NCBI GenBank assembly: GCA_027924585.1
Contig: BSBM01000425.1
Coordinates: 186,001 to 250,000, forward strand
Length of the DNA: 64,000 bases
Direction: 5' to 3'
Origin: Larix kaempferi
Lineage: Eukaryota > Streptophyta > Pinopsida > Pinales > Pinaceae
Position numbers and translations under genes: made by a program. This document shows positions 35,301-46,764 of this stretch, in pieces (position 1 is the stretch's first letter; every line of letters begins with the position of its first letter). The notes under the pieces are model-generated. The model ran no database searches. It saw nothing but the letters and a program-made list of their open reading frames with translations, and was not told where the DNA came from.

Positions 35301-35769
35301 ATCCATAGCTATGCATACTTTTTGTATATCGGACAAGGCGCATCCAATCGTTGCAGTTGTATATGGGTCCAACAAACTCCATCAATTCTGTACATGTCCC
35401 GTAACCGACTGAGATGCAATCCATGGAAAACAACCCGAAACCATGTATCGACGACGGTGCAATTCGATATCTCCTCTCATTCACACAAAAATCAGTGTTC
35501 GGTGGAGGAATATCCTTCGGTACCCATTGTTTCACTAAATGTCTGTGCCTCAAGGGCACCTCTTCGTCGTCTTTTGTCTCATCACCATAGGAACATGCCC
35601 CCCCTTGACCGTGAAAAAATTCATTGCGTCTATGGAATCTTCTTTTGTTTTTTTGACATCTAGTTGATACAATTCTTCTAGACCTACTGAATGTCTCACT
35701 TTCCTCTAGCCTTCCTAAACTCCGCTCACTCGAGGAAGACAGATCAGACAAATACCTGTTTGATTCTAC
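32387..35769 (-). pseudogene. SET-domain plus CACTA second-gene-like (Transposase_24-like) multi-exon gene
   Basis: A minus-strand gene with fitting exon phases. Exon A (35769-35044, 242 codons) starts after GTGCAG and holds a SET domain: RRYRIAPSSIHGFGLFSMDC, the NYLQ and RPKAIGNIAGFINSS motifs, NCEF, then GDELLINYPVNR. One in-frame TAG follows NCEF (about 35150). Exons B-E are 34942-34877 (66 bp), 34760-34698 (63), 34578-34537 (42) and 34423-34328 (96), all phase 0 with AG and GT borders. Around 34080-33980 a helix-rich piece (EVAEVLHDCEKIGEAT) appears, then 33950-33885 (66 bp). After a damaged exon ending 33434, exon 33324-32985 (NDVFYKHMNDFCLEIF...) joins 32889-32793 (HKLGPGGYSNLVAWI) in phase. 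Last are 32687-32550 (46 codons, one TAA) and 32453-32387. The C-terminal half resembles the Ptta/En/Spm 'Transposase_24' protein. SET proteins methylate lysines; the fusion's role is unknown. Confidence 0.7.
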
Positions 35770-37020
35770 CTGCACCATTGGAAAAAAGTTTAGATTCGAC
35801 CGCAAGGCATAGCGCCTCTTAAAAGTTGACGTGTATCGCCTTTTATAATTTTACTTGATCCTCATTCCCTTTGTCAACATGTAGGCATTCAAGTGATGAT
35901 CGGAAGATGACCAATTTATCTTTCTTAAGAGTAGAAAGTCATGCAATATTTATGAGTTGTTTTTTATTGCTACTTTGGGTCTTGAGTCCCATATCACACC
36001 ATCTTTTATATAATGTTGTGGAACTTTTATACTCTTTTTCAAAATCTAAAATGAAATATTATTAAGGAAAATGATTAACTCATTGAATGTTGGAAAGACA
36101 TGGGTAGTTTTGTAATCAAGCATGGTCTTCTTAGATGACTGAAAGTAATTGAATCAAGCAACATCGAAACCATAAACATGTTAGTTGTTTTGAAAAATGG
36201 TAGCTTTTAGTCCTACTCCCAACTAATGCTACCTTAATTTGGACAATTACTTGTAATCTTGACATAGGGTATTTATTACATAACATATAAGATTTTCAAT
36301 CATATTGAAACAGAGAAAAGTAGGGCTTTCTTTATATTATCATGACATAGTTGCAAAGACTTTCTTTTCAAAAAAATCAGCAATGCTTTTTGCTTTCCCA
36401 GAAAATATGCTAATGAACAGTACAGTTATAACATCAAACAATGATTGCCATTTTGCTACCTTTCCTTTTGCTGTTGCAATTTTTATTGTGTTGTTTGGCA
36501 CAAATGGAAGACTGGAGCAATATGTTCTTACCATCATAGATCCATCTTAAATCCGGATCTATTCAGCACTGAGAGGGATCCAATTTCTTGAGTTGTGAAT
36601 TTTTTTATCGTTTACACTCGGTGCAGTAGTTACCGTTTCTAAATGGCCAACAAAAAATTAATTAGTTTATCACATTATGATCACTTTCTACTATTAGATG
36701 TAACACTACATCACACATGTAACGCTACACATACATGTTAGAATATCTCCCTCATAGTATCACTTTTTTACTATTTGATTTAACGCTACATCACACATGT
36801 AACACACAAGTAACACACATGAAACACTACACATACACATTACAGGATCTCCTCTAATGCTACAAGTCCTGGTTACTTAATGAAAACTATTTACCACATA
36901 TTTGATTACCTTAGTGTATACATTTCCTGTAATATACTCAGAAGAGTTACTTTCATAAATGATTGTGCCTCTTAGAGGCCAGTCAACTCTAGGAACCAAG
37001 TGACCCTATGATAGGGCTAG
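35770..37020. other. No recognised gene; short repeated words at 36690-36850
   Basis: I find nothing assignable. Between about 36690 and 36850 the phrase 'taac[ag]ctacatcacacatgtaac' occurs twice, with several shorter copies of 'acactacacatacac'. These contain CACTA and could be subterminal repeats of a CACTA element, but the evidence is only the short words. Confidence 0.35.
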
Positions 37021-37139
37021 TACAAACCAGAGAGAGAGAGATGATTGGGCTACGGCACGGTCAATCAAAGAAATTCAGTGATAGTAAAAAGGCTCAGTAC
37101 AAAGACCAACCAGTAAGGTACAAGTAAAAAAAAAAGAAT

Positions 37140-37920
37140 GGGTATAAAGACTCATAACCCTTGGGACTAAGGGGGTGTACACTACCTCAAACGTGGAAAA
37201 ACTACCATAGTTATAACCACAAGACAAAAAACATAAAAGGTGGTACAAATCAAAAGATAATTCAAGATTAGTAAAAGACCCAAAAGGTAAGAGGCAAGGT
37301 ACCACAAAAAAATGAAAGTACCAAATTTAAAGTACAAGTTACCACCGGACAAATAAACAACAGTGAGTGAGAACCAAAAGTAAATCAACCATTATGGGGA
37401 AGGTACAAATAAGGTCAAATATATATTGCAATAACTCCTTGTAACTACCTGTTATTTGACATGCCAAAGAGATGGAAGGCCAAAAAATGTCAAATATATG
37501 CAATAGCTCCTTCTAACTACCTCTTATATGCAATATCTCCTTGTAACTACCTCATATATGCAATAGCTCCTTGTAACTACCTCATATATGCAATATATCC
37601 TTGTAACTACCTCATATATGCAATATATCCTTGTAACTACCTCATATATGCAATAGCTCCTTGTAACTAGCTCTTCTAACTCAAATAGTACCACCAAAAG
37701 GTATGATAGCATGCAATCTTCCTAACAGCTAAGGTTAGGAGGGTGGTACGAAGTGGGTATAAAGACTCATAACAATTTGGAGAAAGTGGGTGTACCTCAA
37801 ATGTGGACAAACTACCATAGTACCCACAAGACCAAAAACATAAAAGGTGGTACAAATCACAAGATATCCCAATATCAGTAAAACACCCAAAAGGTAAAAG
37901 GAAAGGGCTCACAAAAATAT
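37140..37920. repeat. Pair of direct repeats (about 175 bp each)
   Basis: The segment 37140-37320 ('aaagactcataac...ggtggtacaaatc...') recurs at 37755-37920 in the same orientation with moderate divergence. The minisatellite lies between the two copies. No coding role is evident. Confidence 0.65.
37494..37674. repeat. 30-bp minisatellite, about six units
   Basis: The consensus unit is roughly 'tatgcaatagctccttgtaactacctca'. Units alternate between 'atagctcc' and 'atatatcc' or 'atatctcc'. Because 30 is divisible by three, frames stay open on both strands (NYLIYAI repeats), which is an artefact of the repeat and not a gene. Confidence 0.9.
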
Positions 37921-40410
37921 TATCGACAAAATGAAAGGACCATAAGACAATCGACCAAGATGGGGTACAACCATTCATCTCTCTCTCAAATGTACCATTG
38001 TTCCATATAACTTGAAAGACCATCATCACAATAAACATAAAAGTCCACACGGGTGATGTGATCACGTGGTCCTCTAGACTACTCCTACGGTTAGGCATTA
38101 GTGGCTCCATGAAGGGGCGTTCAATCCCTTCAGAAGACCATCTAACTCAACCATCTCGAAGACCTAGGAGAAGAGGACATCACACATCATCAGATAAGTA
38201 TTGGTAACTACCGTGTAAGAACTCAAAAACCCTAAAGCAACCGAGTGTGCATAAGGGGAGCTATGAAAAGACAAGGCTCATAGGCCAAAAAAACAAGCTC
38301 AAAAAACTGTACTGGGACCGATGTCACAATAAGCGAGCTGAAACAAAAGTGGCGAGAATGCCAGCAAGTAGCACTAAAAAGAAAAAGACCCTCTAAAAAG
38401 GTGAAAATGCAAGCAAACTTCCTAATTAGGAGCTGGAGACCTCGACAAATCATATCCTTTGCAAGGTGATGAAATCCAAGTCGAACAATATGAAGTGAGA
38501 GACCAAATTTGAAGGATATCCCTCTACTGAAAGGAATGTTGGGTAAAAGAGCCCTAGTAGAAAAGTCACTAAGCTACCTCGTTCATGACACGTCGGAAAA
38601 GGTTTTTAGCACTTCTTCCTTATCACCCTTGTATCACCAGTATGGTGGTCGGAGAATACAAGGAAGACAATGATCGATGTTTCCTTAGGGCTAAGTGGAG
38701 TGCGATATTCCGCATAGTCCGTCTGGTTCTTGATCTCGCAGTGATTTAACTCCTGAAACAATAGGAGGCCCCTCCACAAACTGGTCGATGACCGTGTCAA
38801 CAAGTACAAGAGGATTTTAGCACCGTAGAGGAGAACAACTATGTCTCGGATGATAATGACAAGGGGAAATTATTTGGATGCCTATCCCCGATGTCCTACC
38901 TAACTAATAAATTCTTTTTATCCTCAAGCGAGGTTAAAGTGTGTTGAGTTAACGAGTTAAATTTTAAAGGTTGTATTACTCAGTCGGGTGATGGAAGTGA
39001 AACTTGTGGTGTGATGACTGACTCAAACCATGCAAATGCATATGAATAAAATAAGCCTTTCCTTTCAATGAATGCTAGCTAAGGTAAAGAGAGAGTTCTT
39101 TCAAACTATAACTACTCTTTCAAATTAAATGAATCCAACAATAACTTTCTTCTACTTCTAATGACTAAAATGCATGACAATGTTTAAACCTAATTAGCAA
39201 GCACAAGCATGACATTGTGATATTGTGAATAATCATGTATGCTAGGACACATTATTTCAATTTAAAACCCATGTAATGCATGCTAGGAGACTTAAATTAC
39301 AGGATGATCTCATAAGTATAAGCCCAAGAATATTTGTCACAATCCAAAATCTATTCACCAAATTCAAATCACTTCTACTATAGCTCAAGTTATGTGGTGT
39401 ATACAAATATCCAAACCATCTCTAATTCACCCAAAAATTACAAACCATGAAAGAGTTGTTCAAAGAAACCATCAACAATTGGAAGCCATGCAATAAAAAA
39501 AAGGCATTTGCAAGACATTATCATCCACTGGAAAGGTTTGGTAGAAGGATTTAAGATGAGTAATGGAGGACAAAAGGTGGAAAAGATTCAAGTGGCACAT
39601 GTCTATGACTGTAGATAGATGTTAAAAGAGAAGGTTTCTACTCAACCAAATTTTCCCAAAATTGAATGTAATTGTGAGTATGCATAACAAGTGTTTTCCA
39701 AGACATTCATTCAAAAGTAGGAGAACTACTCTAAAATCAAAGACAATAGGACATAGGCCAGTTTGCTTCCAGGATCACCTAGAAAAAATGTGTGTTGTCC
39801 TATTTCCCATCACCTCCCTTGCTATCAACATGGTTTGTATTGACTTCTAAATAGTTGGATTAAGAGAGTCTTGGGTAGTGTTGGGACAAATCCCCTCAAG
39901 CTCTCTTAGAGTAATGTTGTTCTACCTACAAATTACCTTGTAATTGTCTACAACTATGTTAATGAAGAATACTCTCTTAGTAGCCAATTGATGTTTCATG
40001 GGTACTCTTTCATTTGTTATAATGATAGTTGTTGAGTTGATAAGATTTAATATATTGCTCCTCTTATCAACTTTCTCTCTTTTTGTCAACCCCATTTTAT
40101 TAATACTTTAAGGTACTGGTCAAATCTAAATTCAAAAAGATTAATTTCAGTATTTAAAGTGTTTTCAGTTCATTGATTTGTAGATGCAAGTACACATATT
40201 TGCAATCTTCACACAGATTTGAGCATTTGTACTAAGAATTGGGTTTATCTTGTGATAAGCAACTAGTAAGCACCAACTTCTAGCCTGTCACATGGAAACT
40301 TCTGTTCCAGTCCTAAATAGGAAGGTTCATATAAAGACAACCAATCTTCTGCATTTGTTCCATTTCTATGAACATTACTCTGATGCAAACTTTTGATGAC
40401 AACATGGAAA
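37921..40410. other. No recognised gene
   Basis: AT-rich DNA with only short unrelated open frames on both strands. The stretch immediately left of 40420 may include intron sequence belonging to the HECT gene fragment. I see no LTR, TIR or RNA gene. Confidence 0.4.
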
Positions 40411-40417
40411 CTTAGCA

Positions 40418-41390
40418 CGGCAAATGCAAGATCCTCTGGCACTATTCAGTGGAGGTCTGCCTTCTTGGTGTCACCAATTAGCCAAAGCATGCCTATTCTT
40501 GTTTCCATTTGAGACAAGAAGGCAATACTTTTATTCACATTCATTTGGCTTATCTCGTGCCCTACAGCACTTCCAACAGCAACAGAGTGTTGAAACTTCA
40601 AACTTCAATAATAATCTAGAAGTACGAGTTGGTAGGGTGTAGCGTCAAAAGGTTCATTTTTATAGGCACCGTATACTGGATTCAGCTATGAATGTAATGG
40701 AGATGTATGGTATTAATAAGGCAGTTCTTGAAGTGGAGTACTTGGGAGAGGTTGGCATAGGTCTAGGTCCAAATTTGGAGTTCTATACTCTTCTTAGCCA
40801 TGAATTACAAAAGAAAGTGCTTGGAATGTAGAGGTCAGGTTCTTGTTCTAAGGAAGTTGTCATGGAAGAAAATGTTGAGATGCAGGATGTTGAATACCAT
40901 GGAGTATTTTTGCATACAAACAAAGTCAATAAAATCCCTACAGTTGAAACTGAAGAGTTTATGCAGGCTCCTCAGGGGTTATTTCCTCTCCCATGGCCAC
41001 CTAATGGAGATTCTTTGTAGGGAAGTCAATTTTCCAAGGTAATAAATTATTTTCGTCTTCTCGGACAAGTTATGGAAAAAGCTCTTCATGATGGGCGGCT
41101 TCTAGATTTACCTTTTTCAACAGATTTTTATAAATTGGTCCTTAAGCAGGTAATCTTACATGTATCAGGCTTATCAATTTCATTTAGAGCTGCTAATAAT
41201 TTCTAGGTAGGTTTTAAATTTTTTACTTGGTATTGAAGGTGAGTCAATGCTAATATTGTTTCTTTTTAATTCTTGCACAGGAGCTTGATTTATTTGATAT
41301 CCAGTCCTTTGATCCAGAGCTTGGAACAACTTTGCAAGAAATGGATGCATTTGTTTGTAGACAACCAATCACAACCTGTACATTTCCCCA
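40418..41390 (+). pseudogene. HECT-type E3 ubiquitin ligase fragment, UPL4-like
   Basis: The fragment starts QMQDPLALFSGGLPSWCHQL, the conserved lead-in to the HECT domain of plant UPL3/UPL4 ligases. It continues RHRILDSAMNVMEMYGINKA, VLEVEYLGEVGIGLGPNLEF, then QGLFPLPWPP and FSKVINYFRLLGQVMEKALHDGRLLDLP (about 41030-41120). A GT-AG intron (about 41151-41280, GTAATC...TGCACAG) separates LVLKQ from ELDLFDIQSFDPELGTTLQEM. The catalytic Cys region, near the C-terminus of such proteins, is not here. Stops occur at about 40640, 40828 and 41019, and there is a frame change near 40800. The intact intron shows a genomic duplicate, not a retrocopy. HECT ligases pass ubiquitin to substrates; this copy cannot. 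The sequence wording favours UPL4 over UPL3. Confidence 0.85.
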
Positions 41391-42180
41391 AATTGGAAAC
41401 ATTAGGACAGGGATCGAATCCCTCTGAAAACAAAAGAAATAGTTAGAAGAAGACTACGACGTCAAACATTTACAAACACATATTTTCAATATACTTCTTA
41501 AAACATTTGATAAACCTGTTCAAATACAATTTCCATCTAGGGTTCAAGTCTAATAAACCCCAAGTATTAGGGTCATCTCGTGCATAAGAAGTTTACACAG
41601 CCATTAACGATTTCAGTGATAAAAGAAAAGTGCAAAAGCGATTAGCCATAAGATAGAAATGAAAAATGGTTCGTTCCATTAAAACATTAGAATAACAACC
41701 AATACAGTCATCCATCGTTTAAAAAGGAAAATGTAGAAGCACATTCGGATGACCTACCCTTAAATTTTGTACACAGAAGGACTCGATCAGTACCCAGTCA
41801 ACATTTATATAGACACGGGGCGCTAAGTCCAAACCCCTTAGCATTTTGGGTATTCGTGGCATCCTCAAAAGCTCAGCAAACATAGATATAGAGCTGAATC
41901 TTACCAATTTGGTAGGCATTGTAGCTTCTATGGGTTCTCGACCTTCTCGGCTCCTCAACCTCCTCGACCTCCTCAACCACCTTCAACTCCCCAACCTCCT
42001 CGACCTAATCCTGTACGGCCTCACTCAGAGAATGGCTATCAATAGGCTAGCTATCAACCGGCTCTGAGTACTGGCTATCAACACTAGGCTAGACATAATG
42101 GTTCATGGGTGTAATATAGGTTCGTGCTCGTCGGGAGGGTTCAAGCTCGTTGGGAGGAGCAGGCGATAAATTGGTAAGTT
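41391..42180. other. Unassigned; Pro/Arg-codon repeat at 41940-42010
   Basis: No gene is assigned. Around 41940-42010 the plus strand is a run of 'ctcctcgacctcctcaacc' words (Pro-rich in one frame, Leu-rich in another). At 42030-42085 'ggctatcaa' occurs four times. This is simple sequence expansion; a coding role is not supported. Confidence 0.4.
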
Positions 42181-42214
42181 TTGTTTTGTTTTTTAAGTTT
42201 TTTAATGTTATATT

Positions 42215-42455
42215 TGTAGTTTTTTTATATTTTTTTATATATAATATCAATATATATTATATATGTAATATATATTAATATTATATATATTAATATTATA
42301 TATATAACAATATAATATTAATATATATTATATATATAATATATATTAATATTATATATATAACAAAATATAAATAAACTACAAAACTTAAAAAATATAT
42401 ATATAAAATATAAAACAAAATATAAAGAAACTACAAAACTTAAAAAAAATAAAAC
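42215..42455. repeat. AT-rich palindromic tract left of the Penelope-like ORF
   Basis: Almost pure TA/TTA words (tatatattaatattatatat...). The left flank (aagtttttt...tttgtagttttttatat, 42198-42235) is approximately inverted on the right (ctacaaaacttaaaaaa, 42380-42450), so the block could fold back on itself. It directly precedes the Penelope-like coding region. Confidence 0.6.
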
Positions 42456-42473
42456 TAAACGCAGAGAAAAACC

Positions 42474-43442
42474 GTGATTAACCTTTCCCATGCCATCATT
42501 GACAACAACACCCTTAGCATCCTTGAACTCGGTTTAAACTTTGTCCTGGCCCCGAGTTCCATTCCTACTAAAGACCTCATCTGTGGCATAGAGGATGCCA
42601 TAAAAAACTTTCCTGAAGAGGAAGATGAATGCATTCACCAAGATTGTGCAATGGTAATCCGCAAAGCCAAACCTCCCAAATCCAACATCTCTCTACCTGA
42701 GAGACAAGCGTTGCAAACCCTGCAAGAGAACAAAGACATCAAGATCATGCGTGCAGATAAAGGGAACGCCACCGTAATCTTGAACACCAGTGATTATATA
42801 AGAAAAATGAATGAGCATCTAGCATGTGGAAGCTACCGTAGCTTGAAAAAAGACCTGAGCAAGAAAATTCACAAAATAGTAACAAACACCATAAAAAACT
42901 CTAACCTAGACGAGAACTGGAAGAACAAATTGTGCCCTAAAGAAGGAGTAATCCCACGCAATAGGATCTTCCTCCCTTACATTAAAGGGACCACTGATAA
43001 ATTAGCAAAGATACTCGGAAAGCACGATTTGAGAGTATTCTTCACCCCTCCCAACACAATAAGAATCCTAGTAGACTCCCTGAAAGACCCCATACCTCCC
43101 ATGCTATGCAAAGGTGTTTACTCCATTCCATGTTCATGTAGTATGACTTACATAGTGGAAACTAGTAGGTCTATAGAAACAAGACTAAAAGAACACAGCG
43201 CTGACCTTAGGTATGATAGGCATAAGAAATCAGCCCTAGCAGAACATTCTCACCTAACCCAACATCAAATCTGTTTGGAAAAATCCTCTGTCCTAGCAAA
43301 AGTAGACAACCTCACAAAGTGTAAGATTAGAGAGAAGATTGAAATCAAGATGTGTGAAAATTGTCTCAATAGGGATGATGGAACCAAACTAAGCACTTCA
43401 TGGAAACCCCTTATACACTCGTTAAAAAACAAGCATAGGTAA
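42474..43442 (+). CDS. Penelope-like element ORF: RT core deleted, GIY-YIG endonuclease kept
   Basis: A 322-codon open frame. Residues about 3-160 match the N-terminal part of Penelope-like reverse transcriptases: LNFVLAPSSIP, IRKAKPPKSNISLPERQAL, and the RT1-type motif ADKGNATVIL (residues 94-103). At about residue 162 the protein jumps to the region C-terminal of RT (FLPYIKGTTDKLAKIL, then TPPNTIRILVDSLKDP); fingers-palm with the catalytic Asp pair is missing without breaking the frame. Then comes a GIY-YIG nuclease: GVYSIPCSCS at 214-223, YIVET at 226-230 (the usual YIG is YIV), the Arg of ETRLKEH at 237, and Glu in ALAEH at 257. EN-plus Penelope-like elements in land plants are known from conifers (Dryad). 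The frame has no stop, so the deletion may be fairly recent or the ORF was spread by others. Confidence 0.85.
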   Translation: MINLSHAIIDNNTLSILELGLNFVLAPSSIPTKDLICGIEDAIKNFPEEEDECIHQDCAMVIRKAKPPKSNISLPERQALQTLQENKDIKIMRADKGNATVILNTSDYIRKMNEHLACGSYRSLKKDLSKKIHKIVTNTIKNSNLDENWKNKLCPKEGVIPRNRIFLPYIKGTTDKLAKILGKHDLRVFFTPPNTIRILVDSLKDPIPPMLCKGVYSIPCSCSMTYIVETSRSIETRLKEHSADLRYDRHKKSALAEHSHLTQHQICLEKSSVLAKVDNLTKCKIREKIEIKMCENCLNRDDGTKLSTSWKPLIHSLKNKHR

Positions 43443-44477
43443 TCTTTAGACTTAGGACACCATAAGTAATCTTAATAAACCTAGCATTCACTCCACACTT
43501 TACTAGTTCCAAAACTGTTAAGAAAAACATTACCAAACTAGTGTAACCATTAATTTAATTTGAAATGAAAAATTAATCAAATTAATTAAAAAAGTCAATT
43601 AAGTGAAAGTTAAACATTGTGACACTACCTAAACAAGTCTAAATTAATTAAAAACTAGAATAAAATAAAATAAAAATCCAATTAAGTTATAACATGATTT
43701 CTAATCAACATTGTAATTACTTTAGGCTTAATTATACACTAATTAATATTCACAGAAATAATATGGGAATTAATTAACATAAACATCGGTAAAACAATAT
43801 ATTTTAAAAATCATTTATTTAATATATTAATATTCTACCTTATTACATAACATAAACTAATAACTTACCATTCCACTTATACACTCAACCCTAGAATATA
43901 ATTAGGGTATTGGTAATTAATAACAAATAAGGTCTTCACTAAATAATTAGAAACTAATTAAAAACTTTAGTAATAAAATAAAATGATAAGATTAAAAATT
44001 AAGAATTTTTAAAATTAAAAATCTTTTTCTAGATTGTAGATTATAATTAGTGGAGTTCTCGATTAAGTGACAATGATTAAGAAGATGATGATGATGATGA
44101 TGATGATGATCCTGGTGATCATGATGAAGATGATATTGATGATCAAACAGTACGCCATTTGGGGTAGCATGATAATTGTACTGGATTTCCTTAATTATAA
44201 GCTTCTCTCTGTTTTGAGAATCGTTTACTATTCTATACTAAACAGGGCCAACCACGTGAAGGTGGAAGCTCTTATGGTGCCTCCCCCCCCCCCTCTCATC
44301 ACTCTCAATTCCCTAATATAGCCCGACAAAACTATCTATGTACAAAAAAATTAAATATCTTTTCTCATTCATACTAAATAACAAGAAAGGTTTCTAATTT
44401 TAACATATAGGAAAATGGAAATTAGCTAAGAAACAGTTAATAATTTATTATTAGTAATGCATACCTGATCATAAAAT
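43443..44477. other. AT-rich flank with GAT microsatellite
   Basis: Mostly AATTAA-type sequence. A GAT/ATG microsatellite lies at about 44082-44150. A run of ten Cs occurs at 44284-44293. No gene or repeat boundary was recognised. This is the 3' flank of both the Penelope-like ORF (plus) and the CACTA transposase (minus). Confidence 0.5.
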
Positions 44478-45822
44478 TCAATGGTATTCATCATCTTCTT
44501 CATCTGAGTGATCATCTGTACTATCATTCGATGATCCAAATTCAACATTGTAAGGATTGGCCATATCATCATCGTCATCGATGTTAATTACGATCATCAT
44601 GTCATTGTCGATATAATATTCATGAACATTGTCTAAATATACATCATGATATGATTCAAGAAGTTCTTCGACATCTTATTCTGGAACAGGAATATCATCT
44701 AACTCATGTTGATCATGATCATCTTCAACGGAATCTTCTTCTTCGAGAACGTCTTCATTACCTTCATCTACGTTATACTTTACTGGCCTTCCCATTGGAT
44801 CGTGTCTCATAGCAAATGACCAACCCGCCCTACCTGGAACCTCAGAGTAAAATACCTATTCACTTTGTCTTGGAAGAACATAGGGCTCCATTCCTGGCTC
44901 AAACAACCATGTATTTACCATGGTAAAACCATTATCATGATCAATAATTGTTTTATCGGGATCACGTTGATTCAATGGACACCTGTACCATTTGAAAATG
45001 AACAGAAATACCTTGAAGGAGTTAAAGTCACACTAAAGAATGTCTTCCAGATACCCATAGTATCGATTTTCAGATAGTTCTGGATGACTATCACTTCTAG
45101 AAGAAACATTGGTCACCTCAAAGACTGTAGATATCCCACAATCAGATGTTTTCTTTGTTTCATCCAACTTTTTGATGTGATATCTACATCCATTGCACCA
45201 CATAGCCTTATGGTGATTTACCTAGTACAACAAGCCATACAGGAAAATATTACATAATGACCCCATATTTATGATAAAGTAGTGCATGTTTATTATAATT
45301 CCATAAAAGGAAAATAATCAACATGACGTACAACAACAATATTTAAAAAAAAAAAATAGTGTCATTGATTAATATGCTTATCTGCTTATCTTTTAAACCT
45401 CTTGCTAAATCAATTTCCCTTTGTGTTAGATTGGTGTCTCCATTGCGATGTGTATCTTTAACCAATGAAGCCACACCTTCCCATGATATTCCATGACCAA
45501 ATTGTTCACATTTTTCGATCCATACCTTCATCCAGTCAAGATTGTTTGTGATGTATAAATGAATCGCATCCCACTCTCGACTAACTGTTTGATGACAATA
45601 AAATTAAAATTCAATGAAAATGTATATTAGTCACTTTAAAAAGTATATAATTACAGTATAAAATGATGCAAAATACTAAATATAAAAATAGAATATGTAT
45701 GATATATAAACATAAAAATCACAAGTGAAATGTGTTATATTACCTTTCACCTTCCTCAATCTACCTTTCCCCTTTGGGTACTCCCCTTCGAAATCTTTTT
45801 TGGAGTCTGGATCACAAATGCG

Positions 45823-46764
45823 TGTATTGGAGAAAACTGACTATGGCTTGGGAATACCACAACAGACAGATGACTACCAGAAATCTACTCAATTCTCATA
45901 ACAATGCTATTATCAATGACAATGTTAAAAACAATGGAGAAATGTAAGCAACCTCGATCCAACGTTTGATGTAGATCCTCGTTGGAGCTTTCAATCTGTG
46001 CATGTCTAAGCACTTGTAATCTGCAAATTAGTCTTGACAATAAATATCTAACAAGTACATGTGACATATAAATAACATTAACATCATCAATAACAATGGT
46101 CCATCATATCATAAGCAAATGCAACCCAACGTATAATAAATGACATTCACACCATGAATGGACGAGAACATGAGTATTTCTATTAATGAACCAGAAGAAG
46201 TACAAAGTGATACGACCTCTTGCTGGCAACCAATCTAAACCAAGATCTAGATCAATCCACTTGTGCCTCCACCACTTCAATCCTCCATGAATGGCAAACT
46301 CAAACTAGAAAGGAGTTTGGAAGGTGAACATAACTGGTTCACAACTACAAGGATCAATCAGTGCAGACTCAAGATAGGGCAAAATTCCACTAGAGTGCCT
46401 TTACTATTCTCTTCCTCCTCCCGTCCATAAGCCATATGTTCTCAATATATAGTCCTCTCAAAGGTAGGTGAAAGGACTCATCGAGACATTACTTGGGCAG
46501 ATGGAGAGCCAAAGGTCACCCAATGACCGCTTTTTGGGAGTAAAAAGTAATAAAATAGTGGTTTTTTACCATTTTACTTGATACTTGCGGGATATAGGGA
46601 TGCAACTCGTGGGTACGCATGCTATAGTGATGCAACATGTGGGTAGGAACAAAAATAGGATAAACTAGTATCACTGAAGGATGAAAATGGATCTGAGTCA
46701 CTGAAATGGATCCTACAAGCCAAAGAATGCTGATGCTCACAGGGTGGAATATTTCTGTGTAATA
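45823..46764 (-). repeat. 3' LTR of Gypsy-2
   Basis: 942 bp. In minus orientation it starts TATTACACAG (TG changed to TA) right after the polypurine tract and ends ...CCAATACA at 45823. A TATA box lies at about 46446-46452. It differs from the 5' LTR by scattered substitutions with no length change. Confidence 0.9.

Noticed and set aside
37494-37674. CRISPR-like regular array
   Set aside because: Units are contiguous tandem repeats with no unique spacers, in a plant nuclear context.
37461-37712. Open frames with NYLIYAI-type repeats on both strands
   Set aside because: They are produced by a 30-bp minisatellite, whose length is a multiple of three; no start, family or context supports a gene.
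44067-44321. Met/Ile-rich open frame of 84 codons
   Set aside because: It is mostly the GAT microsatellite read in one frame.
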